A stretch of DNA of 64,000 nt, from contig JAFKGI010000007.1 of assembly GCA_017307785.1 (NCBI GenBank), forward strand, positions 62,001 to 126,000, in the 5' to 3' direction. Source of the stretch: Vulcanimicrobiota bacterium (GTDB taxonomy: Bacteria; Vulcanimicrobiota; Xenobia; Xenobiales; JADMJV01). A program made the translations under genes and the position numbers. Positions 26,167 through 35,149 of this stretch are shown here, piece after piece (the stretch's first letter is position 1; the number at the start of each line of letters is the position of its first letter). The notes beneath the pieces were generated by a model. The model was not told the DNA's origin. It saw only the letters and a list, made by a program, of their open reading frames with translations, and made no database searches.

Positions 26167-26673
26167 ATGTCTACTCCTGTCGCCACGTTCGAACACGGCA
26201 CTTTAGTCTACGAGCCGTTCCTGGGCCTTTGCCAGATCACCAACTCTTCTCGGGAGACCATGCTCGGCGTCGAGCAACTCTTTTACGAAATGCAGCCGCG
26301 CCAGGGCACTGCAGTCGTCAAGGTGCCGGCCGGCCAGATGACCTCCCGCGGCATTCGGCCTCTCATGACCACCGACGAAATTGAAAAGGCGTTACATACC
26401 AACTCTCCCTCCGCCCCCACCACCAGCAACGAAACCTATCCCCAGCGCATCAAACGCTGGACCGCTCTGTTGCGCTCCAAGCAGAATTTCGGCGGCTACG
26501 AATTTCTGCTGGAGTGGCAGCAACTGTCGACGCAGGGAGTGCGCCTGAGCGCCCAAGAAAGCGAACTTCACGGAAAAATCCAGCGAAGCCTGGCGCAAGA
26601 AATCGCCGAAGTTCTGCAAATCTCGGCGGAAAGCGCCGCCGGCAAGATCAACGAATGGCTGGAATCCAAATGA
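26167..26673 (+). CDS. CarD-like transcriptional regulator
   Basis: 168 residues. The N-terminal 65 residues match the RNA-polymerase-interacting (CarD/TRCF) domain: FEHGTLVYEPFLGLCQI, then VVKVPAG and SRGIRPLMTTDEIEKAL. The C-terminal half is helical with the CarD-type arrangement of WTALLRSKQN and a Leu/Ser/Glu-rich last helix. CarD proteins bind the polymerase beta subunit and stabilise open promoter complexes. A GAGG precedes the ATG. The gene's stop overlaps the start of the frameshifted gene at 26670. Whether this is the main CarD or a paralogue cannot be told. Confidence 0.8.
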   Translation: MSTPVATFEHGTLVYEPFLGLCQITNSSRETMLGVEQLFYEMQPRQGTAVVKVPAGQMTSRGIRPLMTTDEIEKALHTNSPSAPTTSNETYPQRIKRWTALLRSKQNFGGYEFLLEWQQLSTQGVRLSAQESELHGKIQRSLAQEIAEVLQISAESAAGKINEWLESK

Positions 26674-27009
26674 TCGACGCCAGCGCTCCAATGGCGCTGC
26701 ACGAGGTTCTGGGACGCCTCGACCTGACCCCTGGCGAAGCCGAAGGCTTGCTACGCGACGCAAAAATCCCGGCAGACCGGGAACAACTGGCTATCGCCGA
26801 CCTGACTCGCGTCAATGTCGCCTGGAGCGTATCTGCCACAAGCTGGCCGGTCGCGACTGGCGCCGCGCGGACGGAGCCGACCGCCAGCACTATGGCGACA
26901 GCATGGGCGACTATGACCTGTTCCACCGTAAACCGGGGAACGCCAGAGCTTGAAGACCTTTGGCGAAATGCTTCGCTGGTCTGAAGCCGAATACGGATGG
27001 AGGGCCTGA
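26670..27009 (+). pseudogene. gene following carD, broken by two apparent frameshifts
   Basis: The ATG overlaps the carD-like stop (ATGA). Frame one reads MIDASAPMALHEVLGRL and continues to about 26815 (DLTRVN). From 26819 protein-like sequence continues in a second frame (RLERICHKLAGRDWRR, then HYGDSMGDYDLFHRKPG) to about 26935, and then in a third (LKTFGEMLRWSEAEYGWRA) to the stop at 27007-27009. Adding one base near 26816 and one in the GGGG run at 26935-26938 would give a single product of about 113 residues. Either recent decay or two single-base errors in this sequence. Function not recognised. Confidence 0.55.
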
Positions 27010-27013
27010 ATCG

Positions 27014-27205
27014 ATGGGAGCACCAAATCCTTCCTTTCAAAAACGAGCCAAAGAACAGAAGCGCAAAGAAAAAGCCGAAGCCAAACGAGCCAACCGCGAG
27101 GCCAAGAAGCAGGGCCGCGGGGACGACGAGACTCCGGAGATTCCGCTCGAGGACATTCCCGCCCTCAACGCCCCCGGCTCCGAGCCTCCCTCAGACGACG
27201 ACTAA
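27014..27205 (+). CDS. small Lys/Glu/Arg-rich protein
   Basis: 63 residues. PNPSFQKRAKEQKRKEKAEA begins a long charged helix, followed by an acidic tail. Short proteins starting with a variant of NPxFQKRxKE are found in many bacteria and remain uncharacterised. GGAGG lies 11 bases before the ATG. Its last 4 bases overlap the convergent helicase gene. It may be co-transcribed with the carD-like gene. Confidence 0.65.
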   Translation: MGAPNPSFQKRAKEQKRKEKAEAKRANREAKKQGRGDDETPEIPLEDIPALNAPGSEPPSDDD

Positions 27206-28569
27206 TCGAGAACCACAACGCGAAACTTACGACCTTTGATCTGTCCCGCGTTGAGCTTCCGGGCCGCCTCGCGAGCCAGAGCGGCGCTCACGGCTACATA
27301 ACAGAGTCGGTCGTGGATTTCGATCTTGCCCACATCTTGAGCTGACATCCCCAGGTCCCCGGTCAGCGCTCCCAAGATATCGCCAGGACGGATCTTGTCT
27401 TTCCTTCCGCCCCAGATGTGCAAGGTGCTCATCTGGGCGGGCGGGGCCGTGGCCAACTCTGCGTCGGGATCGTAGCCAAGCCGCTCGACGGCAACGCCCG
27501 TCTGGCTCTCATAGGTATCCAGCTTGGCCTGTTCGCGGGCCGTGCCCAAACTGATGGCCAGGCCGCTCTTGCCGGCTCGTCCCGTGCGTCCGATGCGATG
27601 GACGTAGGTGTCGCTCTGGCTGGTCATATCGAAGTTCACCACCATCGGCAGGTCCAGAACGTCCAGTCCTCGAGCGGCCACGTCGGTAGCCACCAGCACG
27701 CGCGTGCTGCCGTTGCGAAATCGAGCCAGAGCGCGGTCCCGGTCGAACTGCTCCAGGTCCCCGTGCAGCGCGTCCGCGCTCAGTCCGGCGTGCGCCAGCT
27801 GCTCGGCCACCCCGTTAGCGGTGGCTCGCAAACGCACGAAAACCAGCGCGGATTCTGGTTGTTGCTCGAGCAGAAGCCAGCGCAAGGCATCGGCTTTCTG
27901 ATCGTCATCGGCCACTTCATAAAACAATTGCCGGCAACTACCCTTCACCTCGGCCACCGTCACCCGCACCGGATTGCGCTGAAAACGCCGGCTGACCGCC
28001 TCGATCTGCTCGTCGAACGTGGCCGAGAAAAAGACCGTCTGGCGGGCTCTGGGCAGACCGTCAAACACCTTGCCGATGTCCTCCAAAAAGCCCATATCCA
28101 GCATGCGATCCGCTTCATCCAGCACGACCGTCTTGACTCGATGCAGGCTTACGGTCTTCCGGTCCAGGTGATCGAGCAAGCGACCCGGCGTGGCCACCGC
28201 AATGTGCATACCGCTCTGCAGGGCGGCGATCTGGGGACGAATCGGTTGGCCTCCACTCAAAATCTGCACCTGCAGACCCGGTAGTCGCCGGCCCAGCTTA
28301 CGGATTTCCCGTGCGACCTGGGTGCACAGCTCGCGTGTCGGACAGAGCACCAGCGCCTGGGGATAACGCTGCTGCAGCTGGATGCGCTCCAGCAAGGGAA
28401 GGGCGAAAGCAAGGGTCTTGCCGGAGCCCGTCTGGGATTGACCGATCAAGTCCAGCCCCTGCCGCAGCAAGGGAATGGCCTGTTCTTGAATCTCCGTCAT
28501 CGCTCGCAATTTGAGTTCGGAGAGAACGTCCAGCAAGGCGGGCGGCAGGGATAGCTGAGAAAAATTCAT
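27202..28569 (-). CDS. dbpA: DEAD-box RNA helicase DbpA
   Basis: 455 residues. All helicase motifs are present: Q motif TEIQEQAIP, SQTGSGKT, PTRELC, GG, TPGRLLD, VLDEADRMLDMGF, SATF, then domain 2 with ALHGDLEQFDRDR, VATDVAARGLD and HRIGRTGRAG. Residues about 385-455 form the DbpA-type RNA-binding domain (LHIWGGRKDKIRPGDILGAL), which in DbpA binds hairpin 92 of 23S rRNA. It acts in large-subunit ribosome assembly. A TAGAGT hexamer lies 9 bases before the ATG. Confidence 0.92.
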   Translation of the reverse strand: MNFSQLSLPPALLDVLSELKLRAMTEIQEQAIPLLRQGLDLIGQSQTGSGKTLAFALPLLERIQLQQRYPQALVLCPTRELCTQVAREIRKLGRRLPGLQVQILSGGQPIRPQIAALQSGMHIAVATPGRLLDHLDRKTVSLHRVKTVVLDEADRMLDMGFLEDIGKVFDGLPRARQTVFFSATFDEQIEAVSRRFQRNPVRVTVAEVKGSCRQLFYEVADDDQKADALRWLLLEQQPESALVFVRLRATANGVAEQLAHAGLSADALHGDLEQFDRDRALARFRNGSTRVLVATDVAARGLDVLDLPMVVNFDMTSQSDTYVHRIGRTGRAGKSGLAISLGTAREQAKLDTYESQTGVAVERLGYDPDAELATAPPAQMSTLHIWGGRKDKIRPGDILGALTGDLGMSAQDVGKIEIHDRLCYVAVSAALAREAARKLNAGQIKGRKFRVVVLD

Positions 28570-28688
28570 AGGCCGGCAACTCTAGGCAAGTCTCCTCAAA
28601 GGAAGCTTAAAACGGGGGGGAATCGAGACCGCAAGCGCGCAGGATTTCTTTATGAAGAAACATTCCCCGGGGCCGCTGACCCACTAAG

Positions 28689-29561
28689 ATGGCTGCCGGC
28701 TCCCTGCTGACCTTGCTCGACGACATCACCGCCATTCTCGACGATGTCTGGATCATGACCAAGCTTTCCGCCAAAAAAACGGCGGGAGTGCTGGGCGACG
28801 ACCTGGCGCTCAATGCGGAACAGGCCGTGGGTCTGAGCCCGGAGCGCGAACTCCCCGTAATCTTTGCCGTGGCCAAGGGCTCGGCCAAAAACAAGGCCAT
28901 GCTGATCCCGGTGGCTTTGCTGCTGCGCACCGTCGCCCCCTGGTTGATCCAGCCGCTGCTCATGGTGGGCGGACTTTTTCTCTGCTACGAAGGCGTGGAG
29001 AAACTGCTCCACCGCTTCACTCATAAGGGCGAGAAAAACGCCGAGGAAGCCGTTTCCGCTCAGGATAAGGTCGCCGGAGGTCCCTGGGAGACCGAGAAGA
29101 TCGCCGGAGCCGTGCGCACCGACTTGATCTTGTCGGCCGAGATTATCGCACTCACCCTGGGTTTGGTGGCCGACCTGGACTTTACCCGGGTGCTGCTGGT
29201 GCTGGTGGTGATCAGTCTGCTGATGACGGTCGGTGTCTACGGTCTGGTGGGGCTGATTGTCAAGCTCGACGACATTGGGCTGTCGCTGCAACGACGCTCA
29301 CGCGCCGCCCTGCGCACGCTCGGCAAGTGGATCCTGGCCACCGCTCCGCGCATGCTGGCGCTGATTTCCTGGCTGGGCACGGTGGCCATTTTTTGCGTCG
29401 GCGGCGGCATCGTGGTGCACGGCATCGGACCCCTTCACCACTTCGTGGAAGGGCTGAACGCCATTCTGGGCCTGCTGGCCGAAGGCGTCACCGGTCTGCT
29501 GGCCGGATTTCTCGTCACCGGCGTGGTCAAGCTGGCCGGGCGTCTGCGCAAGGCTACTTAA
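28689..29561 (+). CDS. DUF808 family membrane protein (YedI-like)
   Basis: 290 residues. The N-terminus GSLLTLLDDITAILDDVW and TKLSAKKTAGVLGDDLALNA are characteristic of DUF808. Hydrophobic helices follow at about 78-105, 150-195 and 215-285. YedI-like proteins are inner-membrane proteins without a settled function. The last 8 bases overlap the end of the convergent permease-esterase gene. Confidence 0.88.
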   Translation: MAAGSLLTLLDDITAILDDVWIMTKLSAKKTAGVLGDDLALNAEQAVGLSPERELPVIFAVAKGSAKNKAMLIPVALLLRTVAPWLIQPLLMVGGLFLCYEGVEKLLHRFTHKGEKNAEEAVSAQDKVAGGPWETEKIAGAVRTDLILSAEIIALTLGLVADLDFTRVLLVLVVISLLMTVGVYGLVGLIVKLDDIGLSLQRRSRAALRTLGKWILATAPRMLALISWLGTVAIFCVGGGIVVHGIGPLHHFVEGLNAILGLLAEGVTGLLAGFLVTGVVKLAGRLRKAT

Positions 29562-32500
29562 GCAACGTTTCCAACTGAGGAGCCAGGCGATCCACGATCA
29601 AGGAATAGCCCTTCTCGGTAGGATGAATCTGGTCGGCTTGATTCAACTCGCGCTTGCCGGCCACTCCCTCTAAGAAAAACGGGAACAGAGCCACCGAATG
29701 CTTCTGGGCCAACCGAGGGTAAACGCCCGCGAATTTGCTCTCGTAGTCCTTGCCGGAACTCTTGAGCACTCGCATACCCGCCAAAAGCACCCTCACGTTT
29801 CGTCTCTTCAGAGTATCCAGCATGGCGTCCAGGTTCTTCTCTGTGAGCTCCGGTTCGATCCCGCGCAGGCCGTCATTGGCACCCGTCTCCAGGATCAAAA
29901 CCTGCGGTTTCAACTGGCCAATCACCCAATCCAGGCGGGTGCGCGCCGCGCTGCTGGTCTCTCCACTGATGCCGGCGTTCACCACCTTCCAATCCAGGCC
30001 GTCCTTGCGCAGGCGACGTTCGAGCTGGGCCGGGTAAGCTTTTTCGGGATCGACCCCCAGCCCCTCGGTCAAGGAGTCTCCGAATGCCACCACGACTTTG
30101 GCAACCGGAGTGGCCGAGGGCACAGCCACAGGGGTCGACTGGCAGCCCACCGCCAGCAGCCCCAGCGCCAGAAAGCGAGCTGGACGGGCGCGCACCACCG
30201 GCATACACAGAATTCCCCCCAGGCTGGTTAGCAGCAGAATCGGAGTCAACATCAGGGTCAGACCTATGCCCAATCCGGGCTCAAAGGGAACATCCCAAAG
30301 CCAACGGCACAGCCCCCAACTGGTCAAACCGGCCAGCGACAAAGACAGAGCGCTGCACAGCATTCCCAGCAAGGCGTTCTCCCAGAGAACTGTCTTCAGC
30401 ACAAAACCGCGAGTCGCTCCCAGAACCTTGTAATAGGCCGACTCGCGCTCTCGCTCCAGGCGGCTGGCCAGGGCCGCGCTCACCAGAATCACGCCGCCGG
30501 GCAGCAGTCCCAATATCAGCAACACCCAGGTCAGCGCCAACAGTTGCTTGAGCTTGACCGACACCAGACGAATGGTCTCGCTCACGTCAAAAGAGGTAAT
30601 GCCGGGAAACGCCTCGGCAACTCTGCTCTGCAACGGTCCAATTTGCTCCTCGGGCACCCTCAGCAGAGCGAAGATGCCACGCGGGGCGCCCTCGACCAGA
30701 GCAGGCGGAAAGAGCACCTGAAAGGTCGGTCGGAAGCTCTCGCGGGTCACGTGACGCAAGCTGGAAACGGTCACTTCCATCGGCACCCCTTGCAAGGTCA
30801 GCGAAAGTTTGCTGCCCACCTGCAAGTGATTGCTGGCCGCCACCGTATCCAGCAGCGAAGCCTGTTCGGCCACCCCAGGCTGGAAGAGGCGGGTCGCTCC
30901 CACCAGACGCTCGTCGGCATCCAATGCTTCGCCCACGCTGCCGCGGTAGTCGCGCCGATTCTCATTCTCTTCCGAAGGCTCCCGCGTGATCGGCTGGCCG
31001 TCCACCTTGAGAAAGCGCAGCCGGAAGCTGGGGTAAAGCGGCACAGGCTTCTGCAACAACTTGAGAAAGCCGGCAGCCTGCTCCGGCTGGATGTCGAAAA
31101 AAATCAGATTGGGAGCATCCGGTGGCATGGCCCGCACCCAGGCCTTATCCAGGGCCTGGGCGCTCAACAGCAGAGTGAAGAGCACGGCCAGGGTGGAGCT
31201 CAGCAGGGTGGTCACCGTCAAGGTGCTGGAACCGGGACCCAACAAACCCCGCAGGGCCGTGCGCAGCACCAGGCTGGCGGGCCGCCAGCGCGCCAGTCCC
31301 CACAGCAGAGCGCGTGCCAGCAACCAGACCAGTCCCATCACCGCCGCCAGCGCGCCGGTGAACTGCAAGGCCCGCAGCCACTCTCCGCTCAAGCAGGTCA
31401 ACAACACGAAAGTCGTCAGCAGCAGCGTGGGCAAGCCCGAGCGGCCGGGTCGGAAAGCCATAGGGCGCGTCTCGCGCAACTGACGCAACGGCCCGAGAGT
31501 AAAGACGAAGCTGGTGAGCGCTCCCAGCCCCGCCGCCTGGAGAGCCGGAAGCCAGCCCAGAAAAGGCCGGTCTTGTCCGGGAAGCAAACGCGCCAGCCAG
31601 TCACCGGAGAGGCTCAACAGCCCGGCGGCCAATCCCAAACCGGTTGCGATGGCCAGTGCGGTGACCGCCGCCACCAGCGCGCCGTAGTGACGCACCGTCC
31701 AGGAATGACGGGCTCCCAGCGTTCGCACGATGGCCAGCACCGAACGACGCCCGGCCAACCAGGCGGCCAGAGTCCCCTGCATTCCCAGACCGCCGAGGGC
31801 CACCGTAAATACGGCCACCAGGTCCAGAAACAGGAAGAAGTTCTTTACGAAGCGCCGGATACTCTGGGGAGAGTGGCGCCAGCTCTCGACTCGCTCCTGC
31901 TCGGCCAGGGCGCTGCGGCGCAGTTGTTCCACCAACCGATCCGGCTCGCCGCTGCGCAGCAGAGCTCGTCGCTCTACGTAACTGCCCTGACGCGCCACCA
32001 GTCCGGTGGAAGCCAGCCGAGCCTGATCGAGAAAAATACGCCCGGAAATTCCGAAAATCCCCAGGGGACGATCGGGTTCGCTCAAGGACTCGTCCACGAT
32101 CGGCCAGATTTGCTCCCCGACCTTCAGAGAATCACCCACCCGCAAATGCAGCCGCTGCAACACTCGGGACTCGACCACCAGGCCCCGCTTCAAGGCACTC
32201 CGCAAATCCTTGCCGGAGACCAGCTTCACCTGTCCATAGAGCGGATAGCCTTCCCCCACCGCCTTGAGCTTGCTAAAAAGCGTCCTGCCGCTGCGAGGAT
32301 CGACCGCCACCGTGAACAGTTCCTGAGTGAGCACGTGGGGATGCTTGGAAAGCTCGCGGAGCAAGGGCGCACTGAAAGGCTGAGTGGAGAAAACCACCAC
32401 GTCCCCACCGGCACTGAGGCGCGCATCCCGGGCCATGCCGACCTCGATGGCGTGACGCCAACCTCCCACCGTGGCGACCGCCAGCACGCCGCTCACCACG

Positions 32501-32568
32501 CACAGCCAGAAAAGAGCCAGCTGGCGTCCACCGGCCCGCAGTTCACGCCAGAGAAAAAGGGAATTCAA
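29554..32568 (-). CDS. FtsX-type ABC permease fused to TesA-like SGNH esterase
   Basis: 1004 residues. Residues 1-788 are a YbbP/LolC-like permease: first helix, large extracytoplasmic domain, helices around 240-390, a second half with the same layout and final helices near 690-785. From Met789 the chain reads as a complete lipoprotein start: a basic PVVRARPAR stretch, then FLALGLLAVGC with a lipobox-like Cys809. Residues 824-1004 are a TesA-type esterase with Ser832 in FGDSLTEG, Gly in NAGISGET, Asn in ETGANDG, and Asp979/His982 in DQIHP. A GGGGGGA sequence 8 bases before the internal ATG (30204) would allow separate translation. In E. coli ybbA, ybbP and tesA are neighbours, so the fusion joins linked genes. 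Confidence 0.85.
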   Translation of the reverse strand: MNSLFLWRELRAGGRQLALFWLCVVSGVLAVATVGGWRHAIEVGMARDARLSAGGDVVVFSTQPFSAPLLRELSKHPHVLTQELFTVAVDPRSGRTLFSKLKAVGEGYPLYGQVKLVSGKDLRSALKRGLVVESRVLQRLHLRVGDSLKVGEQIWPIVDESLSEPDRPLGIFGISGRIFLDQARLASTGLVARQGSYVERRALLRSGEPDRLVEQLRRSALAEQERVESWRHSPQSIRRFVKNFFLFLDLVAVFTVALGGLGMQGTLAAWLAGRRSVLAIVRTLGARHSWTVRHYGALVAAVTALAIATGLGLAAGLLSLSGDWLARLLPGQDRPFLGWLPALQAAGLGALTSFVFTLGPLRQLRETRPMAFRPGRSGLPTLLLTTFVLLTCLSGEWLRALQFTGALAAVMGLVWLLARALLWGLARWRPASLVLRTALRGLLGPGSSTLTVTTLLSSTLAVLFTLLLSAQALDKAWVRAMPPDAPNLIFFDIQPEQAAGFLKLLQKPVPLYPSFRLRFLKVDGQPITREPSEENENRRDYRGSVGEALDADERLVGATRLFQPGVAEQASLLDTVAASNHLQVGSKLSLTLQGVPMEVTVSSLRHVTRESFRPTFQVLFPPALVEGAPRGIFALLRVPEEQIGPLQSRVAEAFPGITSFDVSETIRLVSVKLKQLLALTWVLLILGLLPGGVILVSAALASRLERERESAYYKVLGATRGFVLKTVLWENALLGMLCSALSLSLAGLTSWGLCRWLWDVPFEPGLGIGLTLMLTPILLLTSLGGILCMPVVRARPARFLALGLLAVGCQSTPVAVPSATPVAKVVVAFGDSLTEGLGVDPEKAYPAQLERRLRKDGLDWKVVNAGISGETSSAARTRLDWVIGQLKPQVLILETGANDGLRGIEPELTEKNLDAMLDTLKRRNVRVLLAGMRVLKSSGKDYESKFAGVYPRLAQKHSVALFPFFLEGVAGKRELNQADQIHPTEKGYSLIVDRLAPQLETLLK

Positions 32569-33230
32569 AGGATGCGGCCGTCGCTCATCACCAACACCCG
32601 GTCGGCCTGAGCCGCCAGAGCGTCAGAATGGGTCACCAGCACCAGCGTGGAGCCGCTCTCGGCCTTCAAGTCCAGCAATAACCGCACCACTTCCTGGCCG
32701 TTGCGCGTATCCAGGTTGCCGGTTGGTTCATCGGCAAACAACAGGGCAGGGCGATTGATCACGGCTCGGCACAAGGCCACCCGCTGCTTCTCGCCTCCCG
32801 AAAGCTGGTGAGGAAAACTCTCCAGGCGCTGGCTCAGGCCCACTCGCTCCAGCAGGGCGCGCGCCCGCTCTCGGGCCGTCTTCTCCCCCGCCAGCTCGGC
32901 CGGAAAGGCCACGTTCTCCCAGGCCGTCAGCGACGGCACCAGGTGAAAGTCCTGAAAGAGAAACCCGATCTTCCGGTTGCGCAGCCCCGCCAGATCTTCT
33001 TCGTGGGCCTGCGTGACGTCGATCCCGTCGAGATGGATGGAGCCTGCGTTGGGCAGATCCAGACCGGACAAGACCGTCAAGAGCGTGCTCTTGCCGCTGC
33101 CTGAGGCCCCGGTTACGGCCACGAATTCGCCGGCCTCCACCCTCAGAGTCACTCCTCGCAGCGCCTCGACCGAACTCGCCCCCGCTCGTTCGTAGGTCTT
33201 GACCACATTCTCAGCCCGTAAAATCGCCAT
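32565..33230 (-). CDS. ABC transporter ATPase, LolD/YbbA type
   Basis: 221 residues. Walker A GASGSGKST, Q-loop FLFQDFHLVP, signature LSGGEKQRVALC, Walker B ALLFADEPTGNLD and the switch VTHSD are all present. The stop overlaps the permease start (ATGA), so the two form a complex. Related systems release lipoproteins or export small molecules; with the attached esterase the closest known arrangement is YbbAP-TesA. Confidence 0.93.
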   Translation of the reverse strand: MAILRAENVVKTYERAGASSVEALRGVTLRVEAGEFVAVTGASGSGKSTLLTVLSGLDLPNAGSIHLDGIDVTQAHEEDLAGLRNRKIGFLFQDFHLVPSLTAWENVAFPAELAGEKTARERARALLERVGLSQRLESFPHQLSGGEKQRVALCRAVINRPALLFADEPTGNLDTRNGQEVVRLLLDLKAESGSTLVLVTHSDALAAQADRVLVMSDGRIL

Positions 33231-33269
33231 CCGAAAGAAAGCCTTGCAGCCCTCGCCGGAGTTCCCCTC

Positions 33270-34046
33270 TTAGATCTTGAGGTTCTGGCCGCGCGGCAAC
33301 TTCTTGCGAAAATGCGGAGCCAACAGACGTTCCCAGGAATCCAGCTTCTTCGGATAGTCCTGGACGTGACGCTTCAAAGTGCGTTCGGGCACGATCTTTT
33401 CGGCGAACATGAAGCGATTGGGATCGGCGCCATACATCAGGCCGAGAATCCCGTAAAAGCGCTGCAAGTCCAGAGAATGCTCATCCCAGTAGGGTAAATC
33501 TTTGTTGTCACGGGCCCCCATGATGGCGAACCAGCGAGCCGCCGCCAGCGCCTGCTCGCGCGCGGAACCGCCCACCTGGTGAACGGTCAGACAGGCAAAG
33601 TCGTCCACCGCGTCTTCTTCTCGTCCGGTGGTGGGAATGTCCAGCTCCCCGATCAAAGCGTGGCCCATCTCGTGCAGCGCCACAAAGAAAAGGGTGTTGA
33701 GGGCGTCACCGCGGGCTTCCTTCTCGGGTTCCACGGCGCGAAAGAGCTTCAACAGAAAATCCAAAAACTCGTAGCTGATGTAGACGCGATGCTTGTCCGG
33801 TTGATACCAGCAATTGGCCTGGCCGGTCTCGGCCACCACCACCAGGACGTCCCGCGGAAAGAAGAACTTGGCGTTGTAAGAATCGGCCATGGCCTCGAAA
33901 GGACGCAGATCCTTGAAAATTTTCTCGACGATCTGATGCTCCGGGGTAGTCGCTCCCGGATAGACCACCAGAATCCGGCCATCGTTGGCAACCGCCGGTA
34001 GACACAGGCTCAAAGCGAGCAGTGCCGACTTGCAAAACTTCAACAT
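33270..34046 (-). CDS. DUF4344 zinc metallopeptidase
   Basis: 258 residues. Signal peptide MLKFCKSALLALSLCLPAVA. The zinc motif HEMGHALIGELDIP is followed by TGREEDAVDDFA, where the acidic residues probably supply the third ligand. The sequence is paralogous to the divergent gene at 34166 (same HEMGH, TGREEDA, YWDEH/FWDEH and YGxxPNR landmarks). Periplasmic or secreted peptidase; substrate unknown. The divergent 119-base spacer must hold both promoters, but no clear hexamer pair is seen. Confidence 0.82.
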   Translation of the reverse strand: MLKFCKSALLALSLCLPAVANDGRILVVYPGATTPEHQIVEKIFKDLRPFEAMADSYNAKFFFPRDVLVVVAETGQANCWYQPDKHRVYISYEFLDFLLKLFRAVEPEKEARGDALNTLFFVALHEMGHALIGELDIPTTGREEDAVDDFACLTVHQVGGSAREQALAAARWFAIMGARDNKDLPYWDEHSLDLQRFYGILGLMYGADPNRFMFAEKIVPERTLKRHVQDYPKKLDSWERLLAPHFRKKLPRGQNLKI

Positions 34047-34165
34047 TCAGGTCCCTACCTTCGACATGGTTTGCTGGTTGACCGTTGTCGCTGCATCCCC
34101 TGCCGCTATTCCCGAGAACGAGCCGTCGAGAATAAGCGGGAGCCTTCGGCGACAGCGGGAAATCG

Positions 34166-34945
34166 ATGCGCAACATGATACGTCCGCTGCTTTGCTTACT
34201 GCTTCTTACGGCCACCAGCCTGGCCCAGGTCCGCGATGGACGACTGAAAGTCGTCTATAACCCCCCGAAAACCCCCTTGAGCAAGATCTGGGAAGGCGCC
34301 ATTCAGAAAGGACAGTTCTATGAACAGGCGGCCGAGCGCCTCAACAACCACCTGGCCTGGCCGCGCGACGTGCTCATCGTCATTGGGGACATCGGCACGG
34401 CCAACTGTTTCTACTCTCCCGATCAGCACCGCATTTATATGGGCTATGAAATGTATGACTACCTTTTCGCCCAATTCCGCACCATCGAAAGCGACCAGGA
34501 TGCGCTGCGCCACACTTTCCTGGCCATGGACTTCTTTTTCTACCATGAAATGGGCCACTGTCTGGCGGGTGAATTTAATCTGCCCATCACCGGTCGCGAA
34601 GAAGACGCCGCCGACGACCTGGCCGCCGTTTCTCTGGCCGAAGGGGGACAATACGGCGGCGAAGTGGCCATGGCCGCCGCCCAATTCTTCGAAATCATGA
34701 GTCGCGGCGCCGATGTCAAAAAGCTGCCCTTCTGGGACGAGCACGGCCTGGACGGACAGCGCTTCTACAACATCCTGACCACTTTTTACGGCAGCAACCC
34801 CAACCGCTATATCTTCCTCGAGAAAATCGTGCCGGCCTCGCGCCTGGCGCGTGGGGAGCGCGAATTCAAGCACAAGACCCGCTCCTGGGATCGCATCCTC
34901 AACCAGCATCTGCGCCAACCTAAAAACACCGGCGAAGTCTTTTGA
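34166..34945 (+). CDS. DUF4344 zinc metallopeptidase, divergent paralogue
   Basis: 259 residues; an ATG 3 codons later is an alternative. Signal peptide MIRPLLCLLLLTATSLA. Zinc motif HEMGHCLAGEFNLP, then TGREEDAADDLAA. About the same length as 33270 and clearly related along its full length, yet well diverged, so the duplication is old. It may cleave cell-envelope or extracellular proteins; the family has no established substrate known to me. Confidence 0.82.
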   Translation: MRNMIRPLLCLLLLTATSLAQVRDGRLKVVYNPPKTPLSKIWEGAIQKGQFYEQAAERLNNHLAWPRDVLIVIGDIGTANCFYSPDQHRIYMGYEMYDYLFAQFRTIESDQDALRHTFLAMDFFFYHEMGHCLAGEFNLPITGREEDAADDLAAVSLAEGGQYGGEVAMAAAQFFEIMSRGADVKKLPFWDEHGLDGQRFYNILTTFYGSNPNRYIFLEKIVPASRLARGEREFKHKTRSWDRILNQHLRQPKNTGEVF

Positions 34946-35000
34946 GCCTTCAGGAACAGTTCAGCTTCAGACCGGCCCAACCTTAAGCCGGGGCCGGCAT

Positions 35001-35101
35001 ACTCAAGACAAGCCTCGGCGGGATTCAAACGCCCCCGCCGGGACCTTCGTCGCAACAATCCAAGCCGAGAGGCCTCGCCGGCCTCTCGGCTCCCTTTTTT
35101 T
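35001..35101 (+). ncRNA. candidate small RNA ending in an intrinsic terminator
   Basis: In the 263-base gap a hairpin (CGGCGGG 35016-35022 with CCCGCCG 35034-35040) precedes a strong terminator hairpin at 35063-35091 with a T run. The distance of about 120 bases from the preceding stop leaves room for an independent short RNA, or a long structured 3' untranslated region. No promoter is convincing. Boundaries are approximate. Confidence 0.25.
35063..35101 (+). terminator. rho-independent terminator
   Basis: Perfect 12-base arms AGCCGAGAGGCC and GGCCTCTCGGCT with loop TCGCC, then CCC and seven T. It separates the metallopeptidase gene from the RND operon. Confidence 0.88.
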
Positions 35102-35149
35102 GTACGGGCGCTTTCTTCCAAGGGGCTGGCACTACGACTTTGGTCCATG

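Noticed and set aside
29554..30204. Separate tesA gene rather than a fusion
   Set aside because: The frame is continuous through the junction, so the fusion is annotated; the internal start is kept as an open possibility in the findings.
30544..32610. 688-codon open frame on the plus strand
   Set aside because: It lies opposite the permease-esterase gene; Gln/His/Arg/Pro-rich nonsense composition typical of antisense frames in GC-rich DNA.
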